This document shows, piece by piece, positions 1-7,483 of a stretch of DNA of 54,884 nt (position 1 is the stretch's first letter; every line of letters starts with the position of its first letter). The position numbers and the translations under genes were made by a program. The stretch lies in the NCBI GenBank assembly GCA_023250635.1, contig JAHFAI010000003.1, positions 32,515 through 87,398 of the forward strand. Reading direction: 5' to 3'. The DNA is from Deltaproteobacteria bacterium (GTDB lineage: Bacteria; Bdellovibrionota_B; Oligoflexia; Oligoflexales; Bog-1112). The notes beneath the pieces are model-generated. The model saw nothing but the letters and a program-made list of their open reading frames with translations, searched no databases and had not been told where the DNA came from.

Positions 1-37
1 TGTAGGAGGGTTACCCCTCCCCCTTCCCTTTGTCAAT

Positions 38-160
38 GGCTTGTTGGCTAAATCACCCATCTTCGGCGTCAGCTTCGTCGCTGCGCGTGCTCACGGCCAG
101 ACGGCCGCTCCGCTGCTCGCTCCTCGCTTCCTTGAATCTGGGTAATTTATCCAGCAAGCC
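38..160 (-). repeat. Dispersed hairpin repeat, copy 1 (variant arms)
   Basis: A 123-bp element whose ends are inverted: GGCTTGTTGGCTAAAT at 38-53 pairs with the reverse complement of 145-160 with few mismatches. Read on the minus strand, its GC-rich core matches copies 2 (4577-4698) and 3 (44014-44135), including GAGCAGCGGAGC followed by CGGCC-GTCT-GGCCG, a 5-bp stem with a GTCT loop. The terminal arms share no sequence with those of copies 2 and 3 but occupy the same positions and are also self-complementary. It is non-coding and lies upstream of yjdM. A REP/MITE-like function is inference. Confidence 0.75.
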
Positions 161-166
161 GTGTGG

Positions 167-235
167 GGGAGAAGTGTTTAGGAGCGGGAGAAGTGTTTAG
201 GAGCGGGAGAAGTGTTTAGGAGCGGGAGAAGTGTG
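167..235 (+). repeat. 19-bp tandem repeat, three copies plus a partial
   Basis: The unit GGGAGAAGTGTTTAGGAGC occurs at 167-185, 186-204 and 205-223, followed by a partial copy from 224. Copies abut with no spacer, so this is a minisatellite and not a CRISPR array. It lies between repeat copy 1 and the yjdM ribosome-binding site. Confidence 0.9.
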
Positions 236-262
236 GTAGGATCTTCCTTTTGGAGGAACTCC

Positions 263-601
263 ATGTCCCACTGCCCTGCTTGTACCTCGGAATTTACCTA
301 TAACGATGGCAATATGTTAGTCTGCTCAGCCTGTGCCCACGAATGGATCGACAACGGAGGAAGTACCGCTGCCCCCGTAGAACAGAAACCTCTTGTTAAA
401 GATGCTAATGGCCAAATTCTTAAAAATGGTGATACCGTCACCGTGGTGAAAGATCTTAAAGTCAAAGGCTCGTCCCTAGTGATTAAAGTCGGTACCAAAG
501 CAAAAAATATCAAACTGATCGAGGGTGATCACGATATCGATTGTAAGGTAGATGGTATCGGCCCAATGCAATTGAAATCGCAGTTTGTCAAAAAAATTTG
601 A
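263..601 (+). CDS. yjdM: YjdM/PhnA-family zinc-ribbon protein
   Basis: A 112-residue soluble protein. The start is the ATG at 263, behind TGGAGGAACTCC; an upstream in-frame extension would translate the 19-bp repeats and is rejected. The N-terminus carries two CxxC pairs (CPAC and CSAC) forming a zinc ribbon, followed by the small KOW/SH3-like domain of the family ([13 protein letters not shown], then [11 protein letters not shown]). The family was once named PhnA for alkylphosphonate uptake, but its real role is unsettled. The thioesterase gene starts 43 bp downstream on the same strand, so co-transcription is likely. Confidence 0.92.
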   Translation: MSHCPACTSEFTYNDGNMLVCSACAHEWIDNGGSTAAPVEQKPLVKDANGQILKNGDTVTVVKDLKVKGSSLVIKVGTKAKNIKLIEGDHDIDCKVDGIGPMQLKSQFVKKI

Positions 602-644
602 TCCTGGTCTTCTTCCATGAGAAACCCGAAGGGAACAAAGGCCT

Positions 645-1046
645 ATGGCAAAAATTCATTCTTTTAGCTGTACTATTCACGAAACCAATCTTGATGTATT
701 TGGCCATATGAACAATGCCGCCTACCTGCGCTTGTTCGAAGAAGCACGTTGGGAGCTGATGGCTAGCAATAACTATGGTTTGCAGGTAATAAAGGCAAGT
801 GGGCTCGGACCGACAATACTCGAGATTACCATTAAGTTCCTGCGGGAGCTTAACGCTCGCAATCAGGTTCGCATTGAGAGTGAAGTGCTTTCCTATCATA
901 AAAAAATAGGCAAACTCGAGCAGCGTCTCTTTCGTGGCGAGGAACTCTGCTGCACCGCAGTCTTTACTATAGGATTATTTAGTCTCACTGAACGCCGTTT
1001 GGTTCTACCTACCCCGGAATGGCTTCTCGCCATCGGCTATACTTAG
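645..1046 (+). CDS. Hotdog-fold acyl-CoA thioesterase (4HBT/YbgC-like)
   Basis: A 133-residue single-domain hotdog protein. The N-terminal motif DVFGHMNNAAYLRLFEEAR (about residues 17-35) is the classic 4HBT signature: an Asp-x-x-Gly-His-Met-Asn-Asn turn leading into the long helix. Such enzymes hydrolyse acyl-CoA or acyl-ACP thioesters; the substrate cannot be read from sequence. The start follows AAAGGCCT. The 3' end overlaps the convergent RNHCP gene by 42 bp. Confidence 0.88.
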   Translation: MAKIHSFSCTIHETNLDVFGHMNNAAYLRLFEEARWELMASNNYGLQVIKASGLGPTILEITIKFLRELNARNQVRIESEVLSYHKKIGKLEQRLFRGEELCCTAVFTIGLFSLTERRLVLPTPEWLLAIGYT

Positions 1047-1346
1047 AATCTTGTCATAATCATCAGCCTGGATCTCATCCTCATGGGCAGCCTTATTACG
1101 GACCTCAGCCCCACAGCGCCGACAACGAAACACCAGCACAATGCCTTTTTTGGGATTTAAAAAATAAGAACGTGGCTCGAGTACCCCCTGGCAAGGATTA
1201 GCACGATCGCCAGGATTGATGTCCACGTGCTTACCCTGCAGGCAGAAAGGACAGTGATCGCGGCAACCACTCTGGGCCGGTTTTACCACCGAAGCGCAGC
1301 CTTCGCAGATAAAGGCATCATTGTTATGGGTAAATTTTCCGAGCAT
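1005..1346 (-). CDS. RNHCP domain-containing zinc-binding protein
   Basis: A 113-residue protein. It contains the family-defining stretch CRDHCPFCLQGKHVD followed by PGDRANPC (RNHCP family; here Arg-Asp instead of Arg-Asn), flanked by a CEGC pair near residue 15 and a CRRC pair near residue 75, giving two probable zinc knuckles. The family has no established biochemical role. Its 3' end overlaps the thioesterase gene tail-to-tail by 42 bp, so the two transcripts are complementary there. Confidence 0.85.
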   Translation of the reverse strand: MLGKFTHNNDAFICEGCASVVKPAQSGCRDHCPFCLQGKHVDINPGDRANPCQGVLEPRSYFLNPKKGIVLVFRCRRCGAEVRNKAAHEDEIQADDYDKILSIADGEKPFRGR

Positions 1347-1355
1347 TATTATGAC

Positions 1356-1511
1356 CTAGGTTTTCAACCAGCCGGTTTTATCCATAACAAAACCGAGGCC
1401 GTACACTGCTGCCAAAAAAGGAAAAATCAAGCCCACAAAGGGCAGTACCAGCAAAAATTCAAAAAACTCGCCATAAGAATCAATTTTAAAATCATCGCGG
1501 GAAAAAATCAT
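1356..1511 (-). CDS. Small hypothetical membrane protein
   Basis: Starting at the ATG at 1511 (preceded by GGCGAGG) gives 51 residues with one strong hydrophobic segment, FLLVLPFVGLIFPFLAAVYG, about residues 16-35, and a short C-terminal tail ending DKTGWLKT. The longer frame to 1604 would overlap the lipoprotein gene and lacks a better ribosome-binding site. It lies between the lipoprotein gene and the RNHCP gene, all minus strand, with 9 bp to RNHCP on one side. I do not recognise a family. Confidence 0.5.
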   Translation of the reverse strand: MIFSRDDFKIDSYGEFFEFLLVLPFVGLIFPFLAAVYGLGFVMDKTGWLKT

Positions 1512-1581
1512 CGCTGTGCCTCGCCAACAAAGTCCGATACCTTTCTTATGGCCTCCATAGGCCAAAAGTTCAAGGCTAATT

Positions 1582-2625
1582 TCAACGAGGAATAAGCACT
1601 GCATAGGAAGGAACAGATTTTAAAAAATCATAAATCCCGGCGGTGGTTCCACAACCCAAATCACGCAAGTCGCGCGCCACCCCTTGGGCTTTAAAGTTCT
1701 TTTCTCTGCTGGAAAGATCAGCTTGATTTGCCAGCTTTGTGCCTTTGCCTATAGCAACAAAATAATCTTCGAGAGAGTGCTCTATCTCGTCAACCGAGTT
1801 AATCCCGAAAGCGGCCTTCAGGGTAGCCCGATCTATTATACGCATTGCTTTTGTGCAGCTTTTAAATTCACCCTGAGGGGTATGAAAAGCACCAGCAACA
1901 AGCAGCACTTGCTTACCAGAATCCATTTCTTCCTGGGCGGAGAGAACCAGAGAGTCGTTGCGAATTTTTAATATTTTTTCGTGAGCCAACGAAGTCGAGC
2001 TCTTAATCTCATTATCCCAGCCAATGATGCGGGCAAGATCAACTTTAGAAACTAAAGATAGTTTCTTTTTATCATCTTCTGCGAGTTCTTTTTTGAGATC
2101 TTCAATTATCTTCAATCTAAATATTTCGACGACGTCTACCGTATAAGCTATTTTTTTAGAGCGCATATGTATTGCCGCTAAAATATTGATGACATCTAGA
2201 AAGGCGTAGAGGTCTCCCTTTACGCTCTTCCCCTTTAGTATCCACTCAATCAGCAGAGATCCCTCCTCGCGCAGCAAAAATCCGATTGCCTGCCCCTCTG
2301 CCAAAAGACCTTCGGGATAATTATGGGTTTCTCCAAAGATAACAACTGCAGCGTTCATAAAATCTGCTTCCTGATCTGGAAACACCACAAACTTCTCCCT
2401 AATTTCCTCCTCAGTTAGTCCAGGATCAGCAATTTTCTTGGCAATATCGTTAAAAACAGCAACGGTTGAAACGAATAAAGGCGGGGAGGGTAATTTTTTC
2501 TGCTGCGGGGGGTTGACGGGAGAAAAAGATTTATTCGCTTCTTTTTCGCAGCCAAGCAGGCAAAATAACAGGATAATAATATTTAAAAGCCCAGAGAAAA
2601 CCAGGGCTTGTTTTGAACGCAACAT
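1582..2625 (-). CDS. Lipoprotein with a Tiki/TraB-like GETH domain
   Basis: A 347-residue predicted lipoprotein: a hydrophobic signal segment ends in the lipobox LLGC (Cys at about 26). The mature part has VVIFGETHNYPEG (about residues 94-106), a RNDSLVL stretch and later VLLVAGAFHTPQG. A Gly-x-x-His near the N-terminus, a central Arg-Asn and a second Gly-x-x-His is the pattern of the TraB/ChaN/Tiki/EreA superfamily, which includes metalloproteases and haem-binding proteins. The remaining sequence (KKELAEDDKKKLS) looks helical. The family assignment is by motif only; activity unknown. Confidence 0.6.
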   Translation of the reverse strand: MLRSKQALVFSGLLNIIILLFCLLGCEKEANKSFSPVNPPQQKKLPSPPLFVSTVAVFNDIAKKIADPGLTEEEIREKFVVFPDQEADFMNAAVVIFGETHNYPEGLLAEGQAIGFLLREEGSLLIEWILKGKSVKGDLYAFLDVINILAAIHMRSKKIAYTVDVVEIFRLKIIEDLKKELAEDDKKKLSLVSKVDLARIIGWDNEIKSSTSLAHEKILKIRNDSLVLSAQEEMDSGKQVLLVAGAFHTPQGEFKSCTKAMRIIDRATLKAAFGINSVDEIEHSLEDYFVAIGKGTKLANQADLSSREKNFKAQGVARDLRDLGCGTTAGIYDFLKSVPSYAVLIPR

Positions 2626-2718
2626 ATTTGTTCTTTAATCCTCTCAAGGGGCAGCTGACTTATAAGAGAGCATTTATCAAGAAATTTTGATTAAAACAAG
2701 CCCTCTTGTCGAGCAAGC

Positions 2719-3777
2719 TTAACCGGCAAACAAAGGGATAAAATTGCCGAAAACTTCTCCTATTTTTCGGTCTAACTTGCCTCTAAAGCTGTTAAAGACG
2801 CATTTTTCGTAAATACGCTCATCAAGTTGGTTTTTATAGTCCAAAGACGGGAGCAAGTGGATAAACTTTAGGTACTCCGTCACTTCTTCAAGTTCATCAA
2901 AATACGCCCCCGTCTCAACCGCGCCGTTATAGCGCGCAAAGGCGCCATCATAGTAACTTCGCTTATTCAAGATATTCGTTATCTCTTCAGCAGAAAGATT
3001 GATTGCCCTTTGCGCTAGTTTTTCTTTGGCAACAGCACGAGCCACCCTGTAGGTACAAGCTGAGGTACGAATAGTCTCCCAGGAAATCGCCTCTTTAAGA
3101 TAGTGATGATGAGCAAGCGCCGCGCTTAAATCAATCACTTGCTCTTTGAGGCGTTTTTTATCGGAAACAAATAATCCCGGAGAGCTAAGTGATTTTTGTT
3201 GCTGACTATAGCCGCATTTTTGGGAAACTTTTTGATCAAGCAGCTGATAATCTAACTGCGGCAAGTGGCCAAAATAGCTTTTAAAAGCAGGTGAGCTAGC
3301 CAGCTCAATCTGGCGTTTAGTCAAAACCCCAAAGAGGGGATGTTGGCCACGTAGTTCCCCGCGAGAGTCGGGCTGCAAAGACAAAGCAATAATTTCGAAA
3401 TTAATTTCGGCAATTTTACCAAGCGGCGAACCTAGTCGCAGCTGAAAAGCTAGATGATACTCAAACGATTTACCTAAGTTAGCGCGAAGTTCCTGAGGAG
3501 AAATCGAGGTCAAATCCTGGATGTTTTTTGCTGCATACTGCTCGGCGACGTCGTAGATACAACGCGAGGCTTTGATCTGTTGCCAACTATTAGCATTCCC
3601 GAGATAATGCTGATGGACCACGGCGGCACTAAGCTCAACTATTTGTTCAAGGTATTTTTTTTTATCCACAGCAAAATCACCACTGACTTCTTCCTGCCAG
3701 GGATATTTTGCGGCGGTTAAGCAGAAAAAATAGAACAGCGTGAAGCCAATGTTTTTTGCCAGAGATTTTTTTAGCAT
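2719..3777 (-). CDS. Exported protein with internal duplication, unknown function
   Basis: A 352-residue protein with a signal-like N-terminus (KNIGFTLFYFFCLTAA). It is built from two related halves: about residues 38-190 and 206-328. Matching landmarks are DKKKYLEQIVELSAA and DKKRLKEQVIDLSAA, HQHYL and HHHYL, SWQQIKASRC and SWETIRTSAC, and LPQLDYQ with LPSLDYK, each half ending in KC. Each half has two matching cysteines (73 and 188; 241 and 326), suggesting one disulfide per half. I recognise no family. A 93-bp gap separates it from the lipoprotein gene downstream. Confidence 0.7.
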   Translation of the reverse strand: MLKKSLAKNIGFTLFYFFCLTAAKYPWQEEVSGDFAVDKKKYLEQIVELSAAVVHQHYLGNANSWQQIKASRCIYDVAEQYAAKNIQDLTSISPQELRANLGKSFEYHLAFQLRLGSPLGKIAEINFEIIALSLQPDSRGELRGQHPLFGVLTKRQIELASSPAFKSYFGHLPQLDYQLLDQKVSQKCGYSQQQKSLSSPGLFVSDKKRLKEQVIDLSAALAHHHYLKEAISWETIRTSACTYRVARAVAKEKLAQRAINLSAEEITNILNKRSYYDGAFARYNGAVETGAYFDELEEVTEYLKFIHLLPSLDYKNQLDERIYEKCVFNSFRGKLDRKIGEVFGNFIPLFAG

Positions 3778-3889
3778 AATTGCCCCTTTAACGACTTTGT
3801 CTATAAAATCCCTGAGATAGTAAACCGGTAATGATGAGAGAAATGATGGCCCGCCATTTTTTCGGGGCTGGGGAGGTCCTTCGCTCCGC

Positions 3890-3957
3890 TCAGGATGACG
3901 CGCTGCGCTCAGGATGACGCGCTGCGCTCAGGATGACGCGCTGCGCTCAGGATGACG
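3890..3957 (+). repeat. 19-bp tandem repeat, three copies plus a partial
   Basis: TCAGGATGACGCGCTGCGC is repeated at 3890-3908, 3909-3927 and 3928-3946, with a partial copy from 3947. A diverged leading unit (CCTTCGCTCCGC) precedes it. The last partial unit supplies the final codons and TGA stop of the thioredoxin-like gene. The GTCATCCTGAGCG motif (complement strand) is one I have seen recur between genes in draft genomes; that recollection was not checked. Confidence 0.9.
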
Positions 3958-4525
3958 GGGGGGAAGACAACTGCTCGAGCATCCGCTGGAGCAATTTTTT
4001 ATCTACCGGACCAGAGGTTTTATGACGAACAATACCGCGAGCATCGATAAAAAATGTCTCCGGCACGCCGCTTACCCCGTAATCCACACTTGCCCGTCCA
4101 CTCTTATCAAGGCCAAGGGGAAAGGTTTTGCCATTAGCCGCGGCAAATTCCCGCACCGCTTCGCCACTATCCTGCACGGCAATGCCAAGCACGGCAATTT
4201 TGTCCTTATGGGCCTGCCAGAATTCTTCCATGGTTTTGGTCTCACTCGCACAACTTTGACACCAGCTTGCCCAAAAATTAAGGATCAGCGGCTTGCCAGC
4301 AAAATCCGCCAAAGTTATTTTGCCCCCCGAGGAAAGCTCGAGGTGCTCACTCCCGCTTATCAAAGGGACTTCAAAATTAAGCGCTTTTTTACCAAGAAAG
4401 GCCGCTTGCGGCGCCTGACCAGAGGGTTGACTGAGTGCCCAAGCGAGCAAAGCTATAGTCGCCACAATAAATAAAAAACCAGCAAAGCTACGCAAGCGCT
4501 CTGACCAAGAAGATCTTGATGCCAT
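3947..4525 (-). CDS. Membrane-anchored thioredoxin-like protein (CcmG/ResA/TlpA type)
   Basis: 192 residues: an N-terminal membrane anchor (FLFIVATIALLAWALS, about 18-33), then a periplasmic thioredoxin fold with the redox motif WASWCQSC (about 85-92) and the cis-proline loop YGVSGVPETFFID, which is characteristic of CcmG/ResA. Such proteins reduce apocytochrome c or CcmH before haem attachment. It follows ccmABCDE on the same strand but is separated by 340 bp of inverted repeats, so it may be transcribed independently. AGGA precedes the start. The stop codon and last residues derive from the 19-bp repeat. Confidence 0.88.
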   Translation of the reverse strand: MASRSSWSERLRSFAGFLFIVATIALLAWALSQPSGQAPQAAFLGKKALNFEVPLISGSEHLELSSGGKITLADFAGKPLILNFWASWCQSCASETKTMEEFWQAHKDKIAVLGIAVQDSGEAVREFAAANGKTFPLGLDKSGRASVDYGVSGVPETFFIDARGIVRHKTSGPVDKKLLQRMLEQLSSPPSS

Positions 4526-4576
4526 AAGTATTCCTAACCAACAAACTACTTTTCAACTATTTCTCAACTATTTCTC

Positions 4577-4698
4577 AACTACTCAAGGCTTGGTGCAGTT
4601 TTGCTGCTTTCAAGGCGCGAGCAGCGGAGCGGCCGTCTGCCCGTGAGCACGCGCAGCAACGAAGAAAGCTGCGAAGATGCACCAAGACCTGAGTAGTT
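4577..4698 (+). repeat. Dispersed hairpin repeat, copy 2
   Basis: A 122-bp element with terminal inverted arms: AACTACTCAAGGCTTGG at the left and CCAAGACCTGAGTAGTT at the right, two mismatches. Inner arms GCTGCTTTC and GAAAGCTGC also nearly pair. The core (GAGCAGCGGAGC, CGGCC-GTCT-GCCCG, GTGAGCACGCGCAGC) matches copies 1 and 3. The left end runs into a short 11-bp tandem repeat (TTTCTCAACTA, 4550-4580). It lies between ccmE and the CcmG-like gene. Confidence 0.85.
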
Positions 4699-4699
4699 A

Positions 4700-4748
4700 G
4701 ATTTTGCTGAAAAAGGGCGCCGGAAGGCGGCCCTTTTTCAGCAAAATC
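4700..4748. terminator. Long perfect hairpin, possible bidirectional terminator
   Basis: The arm 4700-4721 (GATTTTGCTGAAAAAGGG then CGCC) pairs with 4726-4748 around a GGAA loop, 22 bp with a single bulged G at 4729. The GC-rich inner stem is flanked by A5 on one side and T5 on the other, so it could terminate transcription from either direction. It directly follows repeat copy 2. Confidence 0.6.
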
Positions 4749-4837
4749 GTGTCCTGAGCCGCCGCGGCGAAGGATCTGTCACGTGATATCCGGATGTTAT
4801 GTGAAAGATCCTTCCTTACTGCGTTCGTCAGGACACG
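4748..4837. repeat. Nested inverted repeat
   Basis: CGTGTCCTGA (4748-4757) pairs with TCAGGACACG (4828-4837). Inside are a second inverted pair, GAAGGATCT and AGATCCTTC, and a short TCAC/GTGA pair around ATCCGGAT. The right outer arm overlaps the left arm of the next hairpin, so the two folds exclude each other. Confidence 0.65.
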
Positions 4838-4866
4838 GCGCTGGCGCTTTCGCGCCAGCGCCGTGT
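4833..4866. terminator. 15-bp GC-rich hairpin abutting the ccmE stop
   Basis: ACACGGCGCTGGCGC and its exact complement flank a TTTC loop. The hairpin touches the ccmE stop codon at 4866-4868 and could halt or stabilise the ccm transcript, although no T-run follows directly. A 23-bp part of it (4837-4859) recurs at 53897-53919 in inverted orientation. Confidence 0.6.
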
Positions 4867-5321
4867 TACTGCCCAAATAAAGATTTTTCTAGCAAACCCT
4901 TGTCAAGAGAATGGTCTTTACCAGGCGCCTTATATTCTTCCGAGTGCTTTACCATAAGCTTTTGGGCGGCAAACTGCTGCCCATCAGCTCGGATACGCCC
5001 TTCTACCACCACCCCCGAATTTTCCTTAAACATATCGGGAGGGGCGCCATGGTAAGCAACGGTGAGCCGATGGCCTTTTAGATCGCTCAACACAAAACTT
5101 AGGCTTAGTTCCTGGGCTTGCCAGTGAACCGAGCCCCCTTCGACCATCCCGCCAATGCGAATCGTTTGCTCGCTGAGGCTTGCTGCTTGAGCCTGTGCCT
5201 CGTGGGGAACATAGAAATACACGCTATTAGTACTCAGCTGCAAGAGCGACATACCCACCACGGTCAAGGCAATAATAGTGGCGGCTACGATCCAGCGATT
5301 ACGTTTTTTCTGGCTCTGCAT
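4866..5321 (-). CDS. ccmE: Cytochrome c maturation haem chaperone CcmE
   Basis: 151 residues with an N-terminal membrane anchor (about 10-28) and a periplasmic beta-barrel domain. The motif VVVEGR and the C-terminal MVKHSEEY hold the His expected to bind haem covalently (family pattern AKHxExY). CcmE takes haem from CcmC/ABCD and passes it to CcmF. The ATG at 5321 is chosen over a GTG four codons upstream because GAGAG lies 11 bp before it and the ccmD stop sits 1 bp away. Last gene of the ccmABCDE run. Confidence 0.93.
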   Translation of the reverse strand: MQSQKKRNRWIVAATIIALTVVGMSLLQLSTNSVYFYVPHEAQAQAASLSEQTIRIGGMVEGGSVHWQAQELSLSFVLSDLKGHRLTVAYHGAPPDMFKENSGVVVEGRIRADGQQFAAQKLMVKHSEEYKAPGKDHSLDKGLLEKSLFGQ

Positions 5322-5322
5322 G

Positions 5323-5454
5323 CTATAAAGCACTCTCTAAATGTGTAAGTATTGCCTCGAGTTTAAGCCGCTGTCGCCTCACGGCATACATCATCAAGCT
5401 AATGCCGACGATGCCCCAAGAATAGGCTGCGATGATATACGCAAGATTCGTCAT
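5323..5454 (-). CDS. ccmD: Cytochrome c maturation small membrane protein CcmD
   Basis: A 43-residue protein, MTNLAYIIAAYSWG at the start, with one transmembrane helix (about 4-24) followed by a basic stretch VRRQRLKLE. This tyrosine-rich helix followed by an RR-containing cytoplasmic tail is the CcmD pattern; in the known system CcmD helps release holo-CcmE from CcmABC. It sits exactly where ccmD is expected: 8 bp after the ccmC stop and 1 bp before the ccmE start. Confidence 0.9.
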   Translation of the reverse strand: MTNLAYIIAAYSWGIVGISLMMYAVRRQRLKLEAILTHLESAL

Positions 5455-5462
5455 AGGTTCCC

Positions 5463-6164
5463 TCAATAGCGGAGGCTTTTTTTTATCAACTGAGTATCGA
5501 TCTCTTTTTGCAAGCCTAAGTTTATCCCTCGCTGCCAGATCAACCAGAGAGCCAAGAGACTAACACCGGCAATTCCTCCTAGAAGCAGGCTCAAAAACTC
5601 CCCGGCAATCAAACCTTGTCCCCCTTGAAACAGACTCGGGGGCTGGTGCAGTGTACGCCACCAGGTTACACTTTTATAAATAATCGGCACATCGGCAAAA
5701 ATTAACAAGCCGAGAATAGAGCAGACTTTTGTGCGTAAAACCGGGTCCGATACGGCCGACCACAAGAACAAATAGCCACCGTATAGCAGTAATAAAATAA
5801 ATGTCGTCGTCAGGCGCCCATCCCAGGTCCACCACACCCCCCAGGTGGGTTTGCCCCAAATAGATCCCGTTACCAAAGTGATTAGGGTAAATGCCAGCCC
5901 AACCTCAGCAGCTGCCCGCCCATACAGCACTGCCTGTCCATGCTTGTTTCTTTTAAGTCCATAAATGCTTGCCACAAACAGCACAAACGAACACATAAAA
6001 GCGGCAAAAGCAGCGGGAACATGCATATAAATTATACGGTAGACATCACCCTGATGCTCTTCGCTGCCCAGACCTATCAGGGCGTAGCCCCATAAGCTCA
6101 GAAGCAAAACGTACAGCAGCAAGCCTAAGCACTGCGTCCAACCTTGCCCGATCCTTTGTTGCAA
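5463..6164 (-). CDS. ccmC: Haem handling protein CcmC
   Basis: 233 residues, six predicted transmembrane helices. The tryptophan-rich WWD signature reads WGKPTWGVWWTWDGRLT (about residues 114-130), with flanking periplasmic histidines (YMHVPAA and a later LHQPPS), which in known CcmC present haem to CcmE. It follows ccmB by 3 bp and precedes ccmD by 8 bp in one operon. Confidence 0.95.
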   Translation of the reverse strand: MQQRIGQGWTQCLGLLLYVLLLSLWGYALIGLGSEEHQGDVYRIIYMHVPAAFAAFMCSFVLFVASIYGLKRNKHGQAVLYGRAAAEVGLAFTLITLVTGSIWGKPTWGVWWTWDGRLTTTFILLLLYGGYLFLWSAVSDPVLRTKVCSILGLLIFADVPIIYKSVTWWRTLHQPPSLFQGGQGLIAGEFLSLLLGGIAGVSLLALWLIWQRGINLGLQKEIDTQLIKKSLRY

Positions 6165-6167
6165 TTG

Positions 6168-6854
6168 TTAATCCCCCACTAATTCTGCAAAGAGCACCGC
6201 GCTTAAGGTAATAAAAATAACATCAAAACCGAGAAGCAATCCCAGCCACTGCCAGGCTGCAGCGCTCCCACTGATAAAACCAAGAACAGCCTCAGAGGCT
6301 GCCAACAGCACCGGAATAGCGAGGGGAAAGTACAGCAGGGGGAATAATACTTCCCGCCCCCGAGCTTTGAGCATCATCGCCGCAAGCAGCACCCCCAAAG
6401 CCGATAAGCCAGCCAGCATCAAGACAACAACCCCCCAGAGTGCCGGGGAATATAACAAGAACAGGGTAGCTTGACCATGGAAAAGCCCGGAGAGCAAGAT
6501 CATCGGCACAATCACCAGCAAGCCAAAGATCATGGCTAAACAATATTTGCCAGCAAACCAAGCCAGCCTATGGAGGGAATAAGTTTGCAATACTTCAAAG
6601 GCACGGTCCTCGGCATCGGCCTCAAAAATTCGTGAGAAACAAAGGTGCAGAGCAAAGAGCATGGTGAGAAAAATCTCCGCCACAAACAGTTTTACCTGCA
6701 CCGCTTCCGCCTGCTCATCGAGAACAAAGTTAAACAGTAGCAACATCAATGCCGCGAAGAATAAGGGGGTAAGCAGACGCTCTTTTTCCTGAAATTCAAC
6801 CCTAAAACCTTGGCGCACTATGCGGATAAATCCTCCCACTAAACTCATCTCCAT
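6168..6854 (-). CDS. ccmB: Haem exporter complex membrane subunit CcmB
   Basis: 228 residues with about six transmembrane helices. The N-terminal cytoplasmic stretch VEFQEKERLLTPLFFAALML matches CcmB's conserved start (lxxExR). It forms the CcmAB ABC transporter, which powers release of haem-loaded CcmE. The first ATG (6854) overlaps the ccmA stop; a second ATG two codons on is an alternative. Confidence 0.92.
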   Translation of the reverse strand: MEMSLVGGFIRIVRQGFRVEFQEKERLLTPLFFAALMLLLFNFVLDEQAEAVQVKLFVAEIFLTMLFALHLCFSRIFEADAEDRAFEVLQTYSLHRLAWFAGKYCLAMIFGLLVIVPMILLSGLFHGQATLFLLYSPALWGVVVLMLAGLSALGVLLAAMMLKARGREVLFPLLYFPLAIPVLLAASEAVLGFISGSAAAWQWLGLLLGFDVIFITLSAVLFAELVGD

Positions 6855-7483
6855 TTATCCTGCAAGACATACTGCCGCACCGTTAAACCCGCAAGCGAGA
6901 CAAGATCATGGCTCACGACTACAGCCATACCTCCTTGCTCTACGTGGTTTTGCAGAGCTTCCCGGAAGAGCTCCACCCCTCGAGTATCAAGACCGTAAAT
7001 AGGTTCATCAAGCAACCAGCAGGGGGCTGGCGAGAGGCTCACCCGGGCCAAGGCCAGCCTTCTCCGCATTCCCGTGGATAAAAAACCAACCGCCAATCTC
7101 TCTTGGAGCAAAGGACTTGCTAACCCCCAGCGCAGCAAAGCTGTACGTATGGTTTCCTCAGCAAGCGGCTCAGACGATAAGCTCGACCAAAAGCGCAGAT
7201 TGCTCAACGCATTCAATTGCAGATAGAGGCCATTGGCTTCGGCAGCAAGATAAGCAAAAAATTCCCCGCGTTGAAGGGAAGGAAATCCGGCCTCCTCCTT
7301 GCCCCAGGTAACCTGGCCAGCAGAAGGACTTAAAAGACCAGCCAAAATCGCCAAAAGCGTTGATTTACCAACGCCATTGGAGCCACGCAGATGAAGAATT
7401 TCACCGGGTTTAACGGTAAACGAAAGATGCTGAAATAGCTCGACGTGATCATACCTAAAACTGAGGGAGGAAATTTGTAACAT
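6845..7483 (-). CDS. ccmA: Cytochrome c biogenesis ABC ATPase CcmA
   Basis: 212 residues. Walker A is GSNGVGKS (about 34-41), the signature is LSTGMRRRLALAR, and Walker B is CWLLDEPIYGLD, the Ser-Thr-Gly-Met form of the signature being typical for CcmA. It supplies ATP hydrolysis to the CcmABCD complex. The start lies inside the last codons of nagZ (29-bp overlap) and its stop overlaps ccmB, so translation is probably coupled. Confidence 0.93.
   Translation of the reverse strand: MLQISSLSFRYDHVELFQHLSFTVKPGEILHLRGSNGVGKSTLLAILAGLLSPSAGQVTWGKEEAGFPSLQRGEFFAYLAAEANGLYLQLNALSNLRFWSSLSSEPLAEETIRTALLRWGLASPLLQERLAVGFLSTGMRRRLALARVSLSPAPCWLLDEPIYGLDTRGVELFREALQNHVEQGGMAVVVSHDLVSLAGLTVRQYVLQDKWR

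Noticed and set aside
167-235. Possible CRISPR array
   Set aside because: Units are 19 bp and directly adjacent, with no spacers; no cas genes are in the window. The same applies to 3890-3957.
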